The translations under genes were made by a program, and so were the position numbers. Positions 1 through 8,511 of a stretch of DNA of 47,960 nt are shown here, one piece after another (within the stretch, counting starts at the first letter, position 1; the number at the start of each line of letters is the position of its first letter). Source of the DNA: Candidatus Gastranaerophilales bacterium. GTDB taxonomy: Bacteria > Cyanobacteriota > Vampirovibrionia > Gastranaerophilales > Gastranaerophilaceae. The stretch spans positions 1-47,960 of the forward strand of contig CALURR010000011.1 in assembly GCA_944323195.1 (NCBI GenBank), written 5' to 3'. Below the pieces are notes generated by a model that did not search any database, was not told the DNA's origin, and saw only the letters and a list, made by a program, of their open reading frames with translations.

Positions 1-1221
1 ATCAGTTGGAACATCAGTTGGAACATCTGTTGGCAAATCGGTTGGCGCCGGAGTTGGTGCCGGTGTCGGAGCCGGAGTTGGAGCCGGAGTTGGTGCCGGC
101 GTTGGTGCCGGTGTTGGTGCCGGTGTCGGTGCCGGAGTTGGAGCCGGCGTTGGATCCGGTTTTGGATCTGGTTTTTTTGAAGTAGCAGGGCAATCATCCT
201 GTTTTTCTAAAAATTCTCTAAAACCGTCATCAGGCACGTACCATTGTCTTTCTGTATCATTATCACAAGGCTTATATTGCTCAAGAGGAACTATATTATC
301 AGGTGTTTTAGTAAACACATTATAATCCATTTCTTCACCATATACAGCCTCAGCTAAATTATTAACGTTTGTTCTATCTCTTCCTGTAGTATCAGCAAAA
401 GCAACTTTATCATAATCTTGTGGTTGTACTGCATATATCAATGTTCTATCTGAACTATTACCTGCAATTACAAGAATTGTTCCGTCTTTTTCTGTTTTAC
501 AAACAATACCCATATGATGAGAATTCAAGAAGCAAATGTCTCCAACCATGGCTTTATCACCTGTTATCATTGCATTATTTGCTTCTGCTGCTTCCCTTAC
601 ATATTTAACAGTCCAAGAATCTTTAACGCCATCACGGTTAACATCTTGACACACATTATCATACCAATCAGACAATTCTACGCCTGAATTTTCAAAAATG
701 CTTGAAACATAAGCGCCACACCAAGCAACGCCACCTTTTTCATCATTAGCACCAAGTGAACTTTCAGCAACAAAATGATCAGCGTCGCCCGCTCTTTCAC
801 TTCTTACAGTACCGTCGATTATATTTTCAGGTTTAGCTATTTCATCATAAAGAGGATTAATAAAAGCTTCACGCTCAGGATCAAGATAGATTACGGTTTC
901 ATCATTGTTATCTTCTTTTGTTTCAAGACTATCATCATTATATTCTTCTACAATAGAACTTGAAGCAGCTTCCTCTGGTTGAGAATTAGCTTTTTGAGGA
1001 GCGCATCCTGCTAAATTGAATACATTTGAAAGCGTAATTAGAGCAACCGCAAATCTTGCAGCTATACGTTGCTTTAACCCCGGCTTTTTTTTCTTTCCTG
1101 CAAAAGCAATAGAATCCAAACCATAATCATTTTTATATAAAGGATTTTGTATATTTTGTTTTTTAAGTTTTTGTTTTTCTGCCTTGTTTAATTGAAATGA
1201 AGATATTCCATTGATTTTCAT
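1..1221 (-). CDS. CHAP-domain lipoprotein with Thr/Pro repeat tail (3' end outside window)
   Basis: The frame is open from an ATG at 1221 to the left edge (407 codons seen, no stop), so the C-terminus is missing. A good site (AGGAG, 9 nt before the ATG) supports the start. Residues 1-45 are a polar, Lys-rich extension. A basic stretch ([10 protein letters not shown]) and a hydrophobic segment then lead to lipobox L70-A-G-C73, so C73 is the likely lipidated residue. An acidic linker follows. Next comes a CHAP-like cysteine amidase/peptidase fold with the nucleophile in AWCGAY (C168) and the histidine in SHHMG (H235/H236). From about residue 350 the chain becomes Lys-Pro-Asp-Pro and then about nine Pro-Ala-Pro-Thr units and Pro-Thr-Asp units up to the edge. 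Inference: an envelope-anchored peptidoglycan hydrolase with a wall-spanning linker. The substrate is unknown and a related NlpC/P60-type fold is possible. Confidence 0.75.
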   Translation of the reverse strand, partial: MKINGISSFQLNKAEKQKLKKQNIQNPLYKNDYGLDSIAFAGKKKKPGLKQRIAARFAVALITLSNVFNLAGCAPQKANSQPEEAASSSIVEEYNDDSLETKEDNNDETVIYLDPEREAFINPLYDEIAKPENIIDGTVRSERAGDADHFVAESSLGANDEKGGVAWCGAYVSSIFENSGVELSDWYDNVCQDVNRDGVKDSWTVKYVREAAEANNAMITGDKAMVGDICFLNSHHMGIVCKTEKDGTILVIAGNSSDRTLIYAVQPQDYDKVAFADTTGRDRTNVNNLAEAVYGEEMDYNVFTKTPDNIVPLEQYKPCDNDTERQWYVPDDGFREFLEKQDDCPATSKKPDPKPDPTPAPTPAPTPAPTPAPTPAPTPAPTPAPTPAPTPAPTDLPTDVPTDVPTD

Positions 1222-1260
1222 ACACAATGACTCCTAAAAATTCATGCTGTAACTAAAAGT

Positions 1261-1289
1261 TTTATAAATCATAATTTTTGCTCTAACAA
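1261..1289 (-). promoter_or_regulatory. Candidate sigma70-type promoter of the CHAP lipoprotein gene
   Basis: On the minus strand TTGTTA (1289-1284) is followed by a 17-nt spacer and TATAAA (1266-1261). This lies about 40 nt upstream of the ATG at 1221 and upstream of its AGGAG site. Confidence 0.5.
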
Positions 1290-1536
1290 GAACACTCTAA
1301 CACAAAATTTTACATTTCTTTACGAAAAGTTTTATTTTGTTAATTATGCTTGAAATTTATCTTATGATGGGCAAATTCTCTATGTTTACAAGACTCATGT
1401 AATTAATAAAATAAGACCGCTGTATATTGCTACTTTTCTTATTAATTAGTGTAGATAAGTTATATATTAAAACAAAATATTTTTCAAGCAATTAGAAAAT
1501 ATATAGTTTATTAGGACGATTTTTAAACCAAAAAAT

Positions 1537-1566
1537 AAAAGACATCTCTTACGCAAGATGTCTTTT
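1537..1566 (-). terminator. Rho-independent terminator after tRNA-Gly
   Basis: On the minus strand an 11-bp stem (AAAAGACATCT / AGATGTCTTTT, 8-nt loop) starts 2 nt after the tRNA CCA end and is followed by a T-rich run (ATTTTTT). It ends the tRNA transcript, and the dapL transcript too if they are joined. Confidence 0.85.
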
Positions 1567-1567
1567 A

Positions 1568-1643
1568 TGGAGCGGAAGACGGGGCTCGAACCCGCAGCAG
1601 CCTGCTTGGAAGGCAGGTACTCTACCAATTGAGTTACTTCCGC
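1568..1643 (-). tRNA. tRNA-Gly(UCC)
   Basis: The cloverleaf reads directly on the minus strand. The 7-bp acceptor stem GCGGAAG pairs with CTTCCGC. The anticodon stem CCTGC pairs with GCAGG around the loop CTTCCAA, giving anticodon UCC. The T arm contains GGTTCGAGCC. A discriminator U and an encoded CCA follow, for 76 nt in all. It lies 31 nt after the dapL stop with no clear promoter between, so it may be cotranscribed with dapL. glyS, whose product charges this tRNA, is about 3 kb away on the other strand. Confidence 0.97.
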
Positions 1644-1674
1644 AACTACAAAATTATTTTGCTATAAACATAAT

Positions 1675-2868
1675 TTATTTGCAAGAGTCAGTTAATATTT
1701 TATCTAATCGCTCCATTGCTTCTTTAGTTAATTCATTAGTACCAAAAGAAGTTAAGCGGAAAAATCCTTCACCGTTTTTTCCAAAACCAGCCCCTGGGGT
1801 ACCTACAACTTGGGCATTTTCTAAAAGAAAATCAAAAAATTCCCAACTTGTCATATTATTAGGACATTTTAACCAAATATAAGGCGAATGAATACCGCCT
1901 GTATACCAAATATTATGTTTATCAAGAGTATCAGCGATTATTTTAGCGTTCTTTTTGTAATAATCAATATTTTCTTTGATTTCTTTTTGTCCTTGTTCGC
2001 TAAACACAGCCTCTGCGCCCCTTTGAACGATATATGGAACACCGTTAAATTTAGTTGTTTGTCTTCTTAGCCACATTTTATTTAAGCTCATATCACCAAA
2101 ATTTAATTCAAAAGGAACAATAGTATAACCGCAGCGAGTACCTGTAAAACCTGCTGTTTTAGATAACGAACAAAATTCTATAGCACAAGTTTTAGCACCC
2201 TCTATTTCAAAAATGCTTCTTGGCAAATTATTATCGCTGATAAAGCATTCATAAGCGGCATCATATAAAATTACCGCATTATTTTTGTTTGCCCAATCTA
2301 CCCATTTTTTTAGCTGTTCTTTACTATAAACCGCACCGGTCGGGTTATTCGGAGAACAAATATATGCAATATCAGCTTTTTGATTATCATCTGGCAAAGG
2401 AAGGAAATTATTTTCCTGATTTGCTTGTGCAAAAATTATCTTTCGCCCTTGCATAATATTAGTATCAACATAAACAGGATATACAGGATCCGGAATTAAA
2501 ACAGTATTTTCTTTTGAAAATATATCTAAAATATTTCCCAAATCAGATTTTGCACCATCTGAAATAAATATTTCATCGAGCTTTAAAGAAACATTTTTTT
2601 CTTTATAATAACCTTGAATTTTTTCTTTTAAAAAATCATAACCTTGTTCAGGGCCATACCCATGGAAACCCTCAAAAGTACCCATTTCATCAACTGCTTT
2701 TTTCATTGCTTCAACAACACTTTTACACAATGGTCTTGTAACATCACCTATACCAAGACGAATAACTTTTTTATCAGGATTTTTTTCAGCAAAATCCTTA
2801 ACCTTTTTTGCAATTGTTGAAAAAAGGTAGCTTGCTTCAAGGTTTTTATAATTTTGATTAATTTCCAT
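1675..2868 (-). CDS. dapL: LL-diaminopimelate aminotransferase
   Basis: This PLP-dependent class I/II aminotransferase converts tetrahydrodipicolinate directly to LL-2,6-diaminopimelate, the DapL shortcut of lysine and peptidoglycan synthesis used by cyanobacteria, plants and Chlamydia. The 397 residues match the usual family length of about 400. Visible signatures are IRLGIGD (36-42), SPNNPTG (172-178, cofactor-contacting Asn), YDAAYE (D203, Y206) and the PLP lysine K237 in SLSKTAGFTGTR. The ATG at 2868 follows GAGGCAAAT, a fair ribosome binding site. It starts 25 nt after the stop of the upstream anti-sigma/TonB_C-like gene, so the two are probably one operon that may read on into tRNA-Gly. 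The family assignment is firm; DapL rather than another aminotransferase rests on the N-terminal GDVTRPL and the overall motif order. Confidence 0.93.
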   Translation of the reverse strand: MEINQNYKNLEASYLFSTIAKKVKDFAEKNPDKKVIRLGIGDVTRPLCKSVVEAMKKAVDEMGTFEGFHGYGPEQGYDFLKEKIQGYYKEKNVSLKLDEIFISDGAKSDLGNILDIFSKENTVLIPDPVYPVYVDTNIMQGRKIIFAQANQENNFLPLPDDNQKADIAYICSPNNPTGAVYSKEQLKKWVDWANKNNAVILYDAAYECFISDNNLPRSIFEIEGAKTCAIEFCSLSKTAGFTGTRCGYTIVPFELNFGDMSLNKMWLRRQTTKFNGVPYIVQRGAEAVFSEQGQKEIKENIDYYKKNAKIIADTLDKHNIWYTGGIHSPYIWLKCPNNMTSWEFFDFLLENAQVVGTPGAGFGKNGEGFFRLTSFGTNELTKEAMERLDKILTDSCK

Positions 2869-2893
2869 ATTTGCCTCAACTAATTTTATATGT

Positions 2894-4528
2894 CTATTTT
2901 AATTCAACCACCAAGGTAACATCGGCAGTTTTAGAAATAAGCCCGCTGCTTGGCGGTTTCATATATGTCAAAGTATCATTTATGACTTTCTTGATTGCGT
3001 CATCAATAGAAACCGTACCAGATGATGCTGACAATTTAATATCATCAATATCACCATTAGGTGAAATTTTTATATCTAATTTTACAGTTTTATTAATAGG
3101 AATATCATTGACTAAAAGTAAATCGTTTTGCAGATTTAATTTAATATTTTTTCCTACCAGCTGTAAAAATTTAATATAGCTGTCTTTCTTCACTATGCTT
3201 TCAGGAGCTTCCCAAGAAACCTTCGTCACAGTCGGCGTATAAGTTGGTTTTGTTGAAACAGGCTGATTTATAACAAAATCATTTATATTTGTTTCTTTAG
3301 GAATAAGCTGTGCTTGATGAGCGCCAGAAGGCAATGAATAATCATAAGAATTGTCGTAATTTTCGCTAACCTCTTCAAAATCTGCCATTGGTTGATTTTC
3401 TTCGAGATTTTCACTGCTTCCTTTTATTGAAATAAAAGCAAAACTTCCTAACACAATAAAGATTAAGGCTATAATCAATAATGTTCTTCTATGCTTTGCA
3501 CTAACTACAGTTTTTATTTGAGGTAATTCCATTTTTGGAATTTCACTAAAAATGGAATCAATTAAATTTTTACTTATTTGTTTTTTTGTCTCATCAGAAG
3601 CCAAATCGAACATTTGAACAGTTTTTGGTTTTTCTTTATCGGAAAAATCTTCTCTTTTTTCCTGTTCGTCCTGCTCAATATCTATAAAAGGCTCGTCCAA
3701 TGCTTCGTCTTTTTCATCTATAACAGCATTTTCAAGGCTTTCTTCTAATGTCATTGCCCTAGGTGGAGCTTTTAGCTCTAACGAAACATTTTCTGTCTTA
3801 ACCTTTGAATCAATTTTTCTTATTATATCAGGATAATATTTTATATTGTTAGCCAATTTTTCAAACTCAACAGCGTCAATAAAACGAGCCCTGCAAGAAT
3901 CACAATTCATTAAATGTTGAATCATCTGTCTTTTATACAATGAAGACAGGTCATTATCTATGAACTTCAAAAACAATCCCATACAATCAGTATGTTTGCC
4001 TAACAATGTTTTTGTCGGAATTGAATGACGAGTTAAATTTATAAATTTATTTATATCAAATATCATATCCAAAGTCGGATAATAAAATTTTGAATCAGAT
4101 GAACAATTGGTGATATTTTTTGAATCAATAAAACCAATCATTTTAGCTTCTTTTATTTTTGCACCAATTTGCACAACAAAATAAAAATGAGGCATTATAT
4201 CCATTTCAGAATGAATTTTTGGAATTTTTATTGTTTTTTCTCGATATAAAGTTATGACATCAATTCTATAGTTGCTATGATATATGTCAGTTATTTTAAA
4301 CTCTTCAAACAAAAGCGGAATTTTATAAACACTTCTTTTAGTGTCTATTCTAACTTTCTTAGCGTTAAGATAACTTATAGCACATGAAATACCGAGCATG
4401 TCTATCATGGCCCTTTTTCTTGCTTTACTTTCAGACAAAGAACTTGCTAAAAGTTTAGCATTGTAAGCCTGCTCGTCAGTTATTTCAACTATTTCCACTT
4501 CCTGAATTAACAAAATATATAAACCCAA
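2894..4528 (-). CDS. Single-pass protein with anti-sigma-type zinc motif and TonB_C-like periplasmic domain
   Basis: 544 residues in four parts. (1) 1-160 has no domain I recognise. (2) A zinc anti-sigma (ZAS) type signature, C172-x22-H195-x3-C199-x2-C202. (3) An acidic, charged linker (240-330) and one membrane segment (about 340-358) preceded by KHRR, which places the N-terminal part in the cytoplasm. (4) A periplasmic Pro/Thr-rich stalk and a C-terminal domain (about 440-544) with the TonB_C pattern: conserved ISPNGDI, SASSG and a KPP near the end. The ATG at 4528 follows AAAGAGATT. No sigma factor gene is adjacent. It precedes dapL by 25 nt. Inference: a transmembrane signalling or envelope-linking protein that may hold a sigma factor or other partner at the membrane. 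The zinc motif could also be purely structural. Confidence 0.65.
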   Translation of the reverse strand: MGLYILLIQEVEIVEITDEQAYNAKLLASSLSESKARKRAMIDMLGISCAISYLNAKKVRIDTKRSVYKIPLLFEEFKITDIYHSNYRIDVITLYREKTIKIPKIHSEMDIMPHFYFVVQIGAKIKEAKMIGFIDSKNITNCSSDSKFYYPTLDMIFDINKFINLTRHSIPTKTLLGKHTDCMGLFLKFIDNDLSSLYKRQMIQHLMNCDSCRARFIDAVEFEKLANNIKYYPDIIRKIDSKVKTENVSLELKAPPRAMTLEESLENAVIDEKDEALDEPFIDIEQDEQEKREDFSDKEKPKTVQMFDLASDETKKQISKNLIDSIFSEIPKMELPQIKTVVSAKHRRTLLIIALIFIVLGSFAFISIKGSSENLEENQPMADFEEVSENYDNSYDYSLPSGAHQAQLIPKETNINDFVINQPVSTKPTYTPTVTKVSWEAPESIVKKDSYIKFLQLVGKNIKLNLQNDLLLVNDIPINKTVKLDIKISPNGDIDDIKLSASSGTVSIDDAIKKVINDTLTYMKPPSSGLISKTADVTLVVELK

Positions 4529-4671
4529 TAATCTCTTTATTTATAATTTGACACATAATGGATTTTTTTTCAAAAGAATTTTTATTATTGTAACGTTTTT
4601 GTTGCATTTTCTTAATATATTTTTTTAAGTCTGTGTTTTGTTTTAATTTTTTATAATATAATTTACTTACT

Positions 4672-6729
4672 ATGAGAAAAGATTTTTTACTGGAAATATT
4701 GGTTCAAGAGCTTCCATATAAATTCATTCCAAGCGCAATTATGCAGCTAAAAAGCTCATTTGAAAAATTATTTAACGAAAATGCCCTTATTTATGGCGAC
4801 ATCAAAGTTTATGCTACTCCAAGAAGATTAGCAGTAATTGTTTCAGATTTGGCCGATAAACAAGAAAACATTGAAAAAGATGTCAAAGGTCCTATTCTAT
4901 CTGTTGCAAAAAATCAAGATGGTACATTCAGCCCTGCAGCTATTGGTTTTGCTAAGAAAAACAACATTGAAACCTCAATGTTATACGAAAAAGATAACTA
5001 TATCTGGGCAAAAATTGAAATAAAAGGCAAAACTACAGCCGAAATATTAAAAGACAATATTGAGTCTTTAATTTTAAAAATGCAAGGTTCGCATTTTATG
5101 CGCTGGGCAGATAATACAGAAAAATTCTCTCGTCCTATTGAAAATGTTGTTGCTATTTTAGGAAACGATGTAATTGAATTAAATATCCTTGATAAAAAAG
5201 CAACAAACAAAACACAAGGTCACAGATACTCTAAAAACAGATATATAACCATAGATGAACCTAAAAATTACCTTGAAATCTTGAAAAAAGGTAATGTCAT
5301 AGCTAATCAAGATGAAAGAAAAGAACTCATTGTAAATCTTGCAAAAAAATGCGCTCAAGATAACAATCTTGAAATAAAATTTGAAAATTTAGAAGATTTA
5401 TTAGAAGAAATAACCTTTATCACAGAATGGCCTGTGCCTGTTTTGTGTGAATTCAATGAAAAATATCTTCAAATCCCTTCAATAGTTACTACAACAGTTA
5501 TGACTCAACACCAAAGATACTTCCCTTTATGGAATAGCGAAGGCAAGTTATCTAATAAATTTATAACTATGGCAAACTATGTCGGCGATGATTTTTCAAA
5601 CATTAAAGCCGGCAACCAAAGAGTTATTACTGCAAGGCTTGAAGACGGAGCATTTTTCTATAATGAAGACACAAAAACAAAACTTATAGATAAACTAGAC
5701 AATCTTAAAGGTATGACTTTCCAAAAAGGTCTTGGCTCACTTTTTGATAAAACTCAAAGAATGATTAATTTATCTCAATTCATGTGTGATAAATTATCAA
5801 TTAAAGATAATTCCGACATTTTAAGATGTGCTTTATTATCAAAATGCGACTTATCTACAAAACTTGTTTTTGAATTCACAGAGCTTCAAGGTTTCATTGG
5901 TCAAAATTACGCTCAAAAAGACAATGAAAATAATTCCGTTTCAAAAGGAATTTGCGAACATTACTTCCCTCTTGGAGCAAATTCAGACCTTCCAAGCGAA
6001 ATAACAGGTCAAATTGTTTCTATAGCAGATAAAATAGACACAATTTGTGCTTTATTTATTTCAACCCAAGGTGATAAAAAGAAAAAACGCCCTACGGGCT
6101 CTAACGACCCTCTTGGCGCAAGACGTGCTGCAATTGGCGTTTTAAGAACAGTTATTGAAAAAAACCTAAATCTTGATTTAGAAAATATTATTAAATATTC
6201 TCTTGAATTATTATCAAAAGAATTTAACATTGAACTAGAAGAAACAATTCTGGATGAATTAAAAGAATTTTTCATACAAAGATTGTTGTTTATGTATGAA
6301 AAAGATTTCCAAGTTCAAGTTGTCAATTCAATTTCAAGCTTTAACCCATTGAAAGATTTAGTTAATTTTATTGAAAGGGCAAAAATTCTAACAAAATATC
6401 AAACAAACCCTGATTTTGAATTAATTAAAGAAAATGCAACAAGAGTTAAAAGAATTTTGAAAAACAATTCTTTTGAAAATATTTCAAGCACTTTATTTGT
6501 TTTAGATGAAGAAAAAGCTCTATTCGAAGCAATTGAAAACCATAATGCAAATATAGAAAATCTTGATTTATATATCCAATCTCTAAAAACTTTAATAAAT
6601 CCAATTGTTCAATTCTTTGATAAAGTTTTAGTTATGGATAAAGATGAAAAAATCAAAAACAACAGACTGGCTTTATTATCAAAATTAAACAAAAAATTTA
6701 GCGTAGTTTGTGACTTTGAAAAATTATAA
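4672..6729 (+). CDS. glyS: Glycine-tRNA ligase, beta subunit
   Basis: Large beta chain of the alpha2beta2 bacterial glycyl-tRNA synthetase, which together with GlyQ charges tRNA-Gly. The 685-residue length is typical. Family landmarks are an N-terminal LLEILVQELPYKFIP, YATPRRLAV near residue 45, the conserved TTVMTQHQRYFPLW (about 280), DPLGARRAAIGVLR (about 480; HD-like core) and a C-terminal helical anticodon-binding (DALR-type) tail ending FSVVCDFEKL. The alpha subunit gene glyQ is not in this window, so the two subunits are unlinked here or it lies outside. Upstream is TATAAT-like sequence only 9-15 nt from the ATG and no clear Shine-Dalgarno, so the leader is short. The stop overlaps the next start as TAATG. 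Confidence 0.95.
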   Translation: MRKDFLLEILVQELPYKFIPSAIMQLKSSFEKLFNENALIYGDIKVYATPRRLAVIVSDLADKQENIEKDVKGPILSVAKNQDGTFSPAAIGFAKKNNIETSMLYEKDNYIWAKIEIKGKTTAEILKDNIESLILKMQGSHFMRWADNTEKFSRPIENVVAILGNDVIELNILDKKATNKTQGHRYSKNRYITIDEPKNYLEILKKGNVIANQDERKELIVNLAKKCAQDNNLEIKFENLEDLLEEITFITEWPVPVLCEFNEKYLQIPSIVTTTVMTQHQRYFPLWNSEGKLSNKFITMANYVGDDFSNIKAGNQRVITARLEDGAFFYNEDTKTKLIDKLDNLKGMTFQKGLGSLFDKTQRMINLSQFMCDKLSIKDNSDILRCALLSKCDLSTKLVFEFTELQGFIGQNYAQKDNENNSVSKGICEHYFPLGANSDLPSEITGQIVSIADKIDTICALFISTQGDKKKKRPTGSNDPLGARRAAIGVLRTVIEKNLNLDLENIIKYSLELLSKEFNIELEETILDELKEFFIQRLLFMYEKDFQVQVVNSISSFNPLKDLVNFIERAKILTKYQTNPDFELIKENATRVKRILKNNSFENISSTLFVLDEEKALFEAIENHNANIENLDLYIQSLKTLINPIVQFFDKVLVMDKDEKIKNNRLALLSKLNKKFSVVCDFEKL

Positions 6730-7802
6730 TGAAAATACTATTAATTAGCGATTTATATCCTCTAAAATCTGATAGTACACTTCCATCGGTTTTAGAGGAT
6801 TTTTCGCTTGCACTCAAGGAAAAAAATATTTTAGTTGAAATTGTTCGTCCTAATTTTTTATTTAACACCTTTATAAGAGGACATAAAATTTTTAAATCAG
6901 GAGTATATTTGCAAAAAGGAATAAAAATCTATAATAAAAATTTTTTAATACCATTTTTATTCAACAATTTAAATTTAGAAAATGATTTTGATATAATTAT
7001 CTCTCATATGCCCCTAGGACACATTTACGCTGACTTAATCAACAAAAAATTAAATCTTCCAAGAATTTCAGTTCTTCATTACAGCGATTTTAGAGTTTTA
7101 AAAGAATTTAAATACAGCATTTATTTTAAAAATAAACTAAAAAAAGCCCTCAAAAATTCAACCCTAATAGGCGCAAGAAGCGAATTTTTAAAAAGAGAAC
7201 TAAAAGCAGATTTTATTCTTCCATCTTTTATTGAAAAAGAAAATATAAAAGAAAAAAAATCATTCAATAGCAAAAAATTAAAAATAATCACTCTATCAAA
7301 ATTAATCAAAAGAAAAAATCTTAACCTTGTAATCAAAGCTCTGGCAGATGTTGATTTTGATTTTGAATATGAAATTTATGGAAAAGGAACTGAAGAAAAA
7401 AACTTAAATAAACTAATTAAAAAATTAAATCTTCAAAATAAAATAAAAATTATGCCCCATATAAACCACAATTTAATTTATGAAAAATTAGACGAAAACG
7501 ATGTTTTTATTCTTCCATCCATTAAAGAAACCTTTGGTTTATCTTATCTTGAAGCAATGTCCAGAGGCTTAATTACCATAGGAATTAAAAACGAAGGTAT
7601 AGATGGCATAATCAAAAACAATGAAAATGGTTTTTTAATTAATCCAAACATTAAAGAAATAAAAGAAATTTTATCTAAAATCAACAACTTTTCCCTTGAA
7701 AAAAAAGAAAAAATTTCACAAAACACACTTAAATCAATAAAAAACTACGAAAAAGAAAAAATTATAACAAAATATGTTGAAACAATTAAAAAAATTCTAT
7801 GA
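6729..7802 (+). CDS. Family 4-type glycosyltransferase
   Basis: A GT-B fold glycosyltransferase of 357 residues that would transfer a sugar from a nucleotide-sugar donor. The N-terminal half opens with MKILLISDLYPL, the usual first beta strand of the acceptor domain. The C-terminal donor domain has ITLSKLIKRKNL (about 185-196), YEIYGKGTEE and the EX7E signature E267-TFGLSYL-E275. It is translationally coupled to glyS through TAATG, although no functional link to glycyl-tRNA synthetase is evident. There are no membrane segments. The acceptor could be a lipid or surface polysaccharide; the sequence does not say which. Confidence 0.85.
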   Translation: MKILLISDLYPLKSDSTLPSVLEDFSLALKEKNILVEIVRPNFLFNTFIRGHKIFKSGVYLQKGIKIYNKNFLIPFLFNNLNLENDFDIIISHMPLGHIYADLINKKLNLPRISVLHYSDFRVLKEFKYSIYFKNKLKKALKNSTLIGARSEFLKRELKADFILPSFIEKENIKEKKSFNSKKLKIITLSKLIKRKNLNLVIKALADVDFDFEYEIYGKGTEEKNLNKLIKKLNLQNKIKIMPHINHNLIYEKLDENDVFILPSIKETFGLSYLEAMSRGLITIGIKNEGIDGIIKNNENGFLINPNIKEIKEILSKINNFSLEKKEKISQNTLKSIKNYEKEKIITKYVETIKKIL

Positions 7803-7820
7803 AAATAGATGTGTTTTCAA

Positions 7821-7826
7821 TATAAT
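7821..7826 (+). promoter_or_regulatory. Candidate -10 element for nusB-ftsY-comEC
   Basis: A perfect TATAAT lies 32 nt before the nusB ATG in the 55-nt gap after the glycosyltransferase gene. A good -35 is not evident, as at several other promoters here. Confidence 0.4.
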
Positions 7827-7857
7827 GAAAAATATAAATAAAAAAGGAATTTAAACT

Positions 7858-8511
7858 ATGCAAGCAAGAAGAGCAAGCAGAGAATTAGCACTTATATTAT
7901 TCTCCCAATTAGACAAAAATTTAGAAAAATATAAAAATGAAGATTTTTCATCTATCATTTTAAAATCTGTTAGAACATTAATCTCATCATCAAGTGATGA
8001 AATTTCAATGTGTATTTCAAAATTAAACGAAATTAAAAATCAAATTATAGTTTTTGAAAACAACCATCCTGACAATCTTTCTCGTCCTATTGATTGTCAA
8101 AACATCCCTGTGGCGCTTCCGCTAACATCAGATTTAGAAGCAAAAATTGATGTTATGATAAATGCAAGCGAAAAAACAATGAGCGCACTTGATATTGCTG
8201 AATTATGCACCCTATCATCTCAAGAAGATGTTAAAAGCTATATTTTGAAAATTTGCAGCGATTATCAAAAAAACAAAGCAGAAATTGATAAAATTATAAG
8301 CGAATTTGCTTTTGGTTGGGATATAGACAGATTATTCAAAATTGACAAAGATATTTTAAGAATTGCTATAACAGAACTTGTATTCATCAAAGATGCACCG
8401 CACAAAGTTGTTATAGATGAAGCTCTAGAGCTTGCTAAAAAATATTCAACAGATGATTCACCATCATTTATAAACGGTATTTTAGCCAGAGTAGTTGAAA
8501 AATATGTTTAA
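7858..8511 (+). CDS. nusB: Transcription antitermination factor NusB
   Basis: NusB binds boxA RNA with NusE (ribosomal S10) and promotes processive transcription of rRNA operons. The N-terminus MQARRASRELALILFSQL is the RNA-binding helix pattern. The C-terminal half (FGWDIDRLFKIDKDILRIAITEL, then the DEALELAKKYSTDDSPSFINGILARV region) is diagnostic. At 217 residues it is longer than the roughly 140-residue Escherichia coli protein because of an insert of about 70 residues near 35-105; as I recall, cyanobacterial NusB proteins are similarly long. The ATG follows AAAAAGGAATTTAAACT. It overlaps ftsY by 8 nt. Confidence 0.93.
   Translation: MQARRASRELALILFSQLDKNLEKYKNEDFSSIILKSVRTLISSSSDEISMCISKLNEIKNQIIVFENNHPDNLSRPIDCQNIPVALPLTSDLEAKIDVMINASEKTMSALDIAELCTLSSQEDVKSYILKICSDYQKNKAEIDKIISEFAFGWDIDRLFKIDKDILRIAITELVFIKDAPHKVVIDEALELAKKYSTDDSPSFINGILARVVEKYV

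Larger units (their letters stand above)
1222..1567. other. Intergenic gap between the lipoprotein gene and tRNA-Gly
   Basis: This AT-rich gap holds the lipoprotein promoter and ribosome binding site at its left end and the tRNA terminator at its right end. Between about 1300 and 1530 I see only an imperfect AT-rich inverted repeat (TAATTAATAA near 1400 against TTATTAATTA near 1440) and no open frame with a ribosome binding site. Confidence 0.6.

Noticed and set aside
40-170. Tandem 12-nt repeats resembling a repeat array
   Set aside because: They are in frame and encode Pro-Ala-Pro-Thr units of the lipoprotein; there are no spacers, so this is not a CRISPR array.
1300-1530. Candidate small gene or regulatory RNA upstream of the lipoprotein promoter
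   Set aside because: Only AT-rich sequence with an imperfect inverted repeat; no open frame with a ribosome binding site and no G+C-rich stem.
4529-4671. T-box leader in front of glyS
   Set aside because: The gap is only about 140 nt, with no AGGGTGGNACCGCG-type antiterminator box and no terminator stem.
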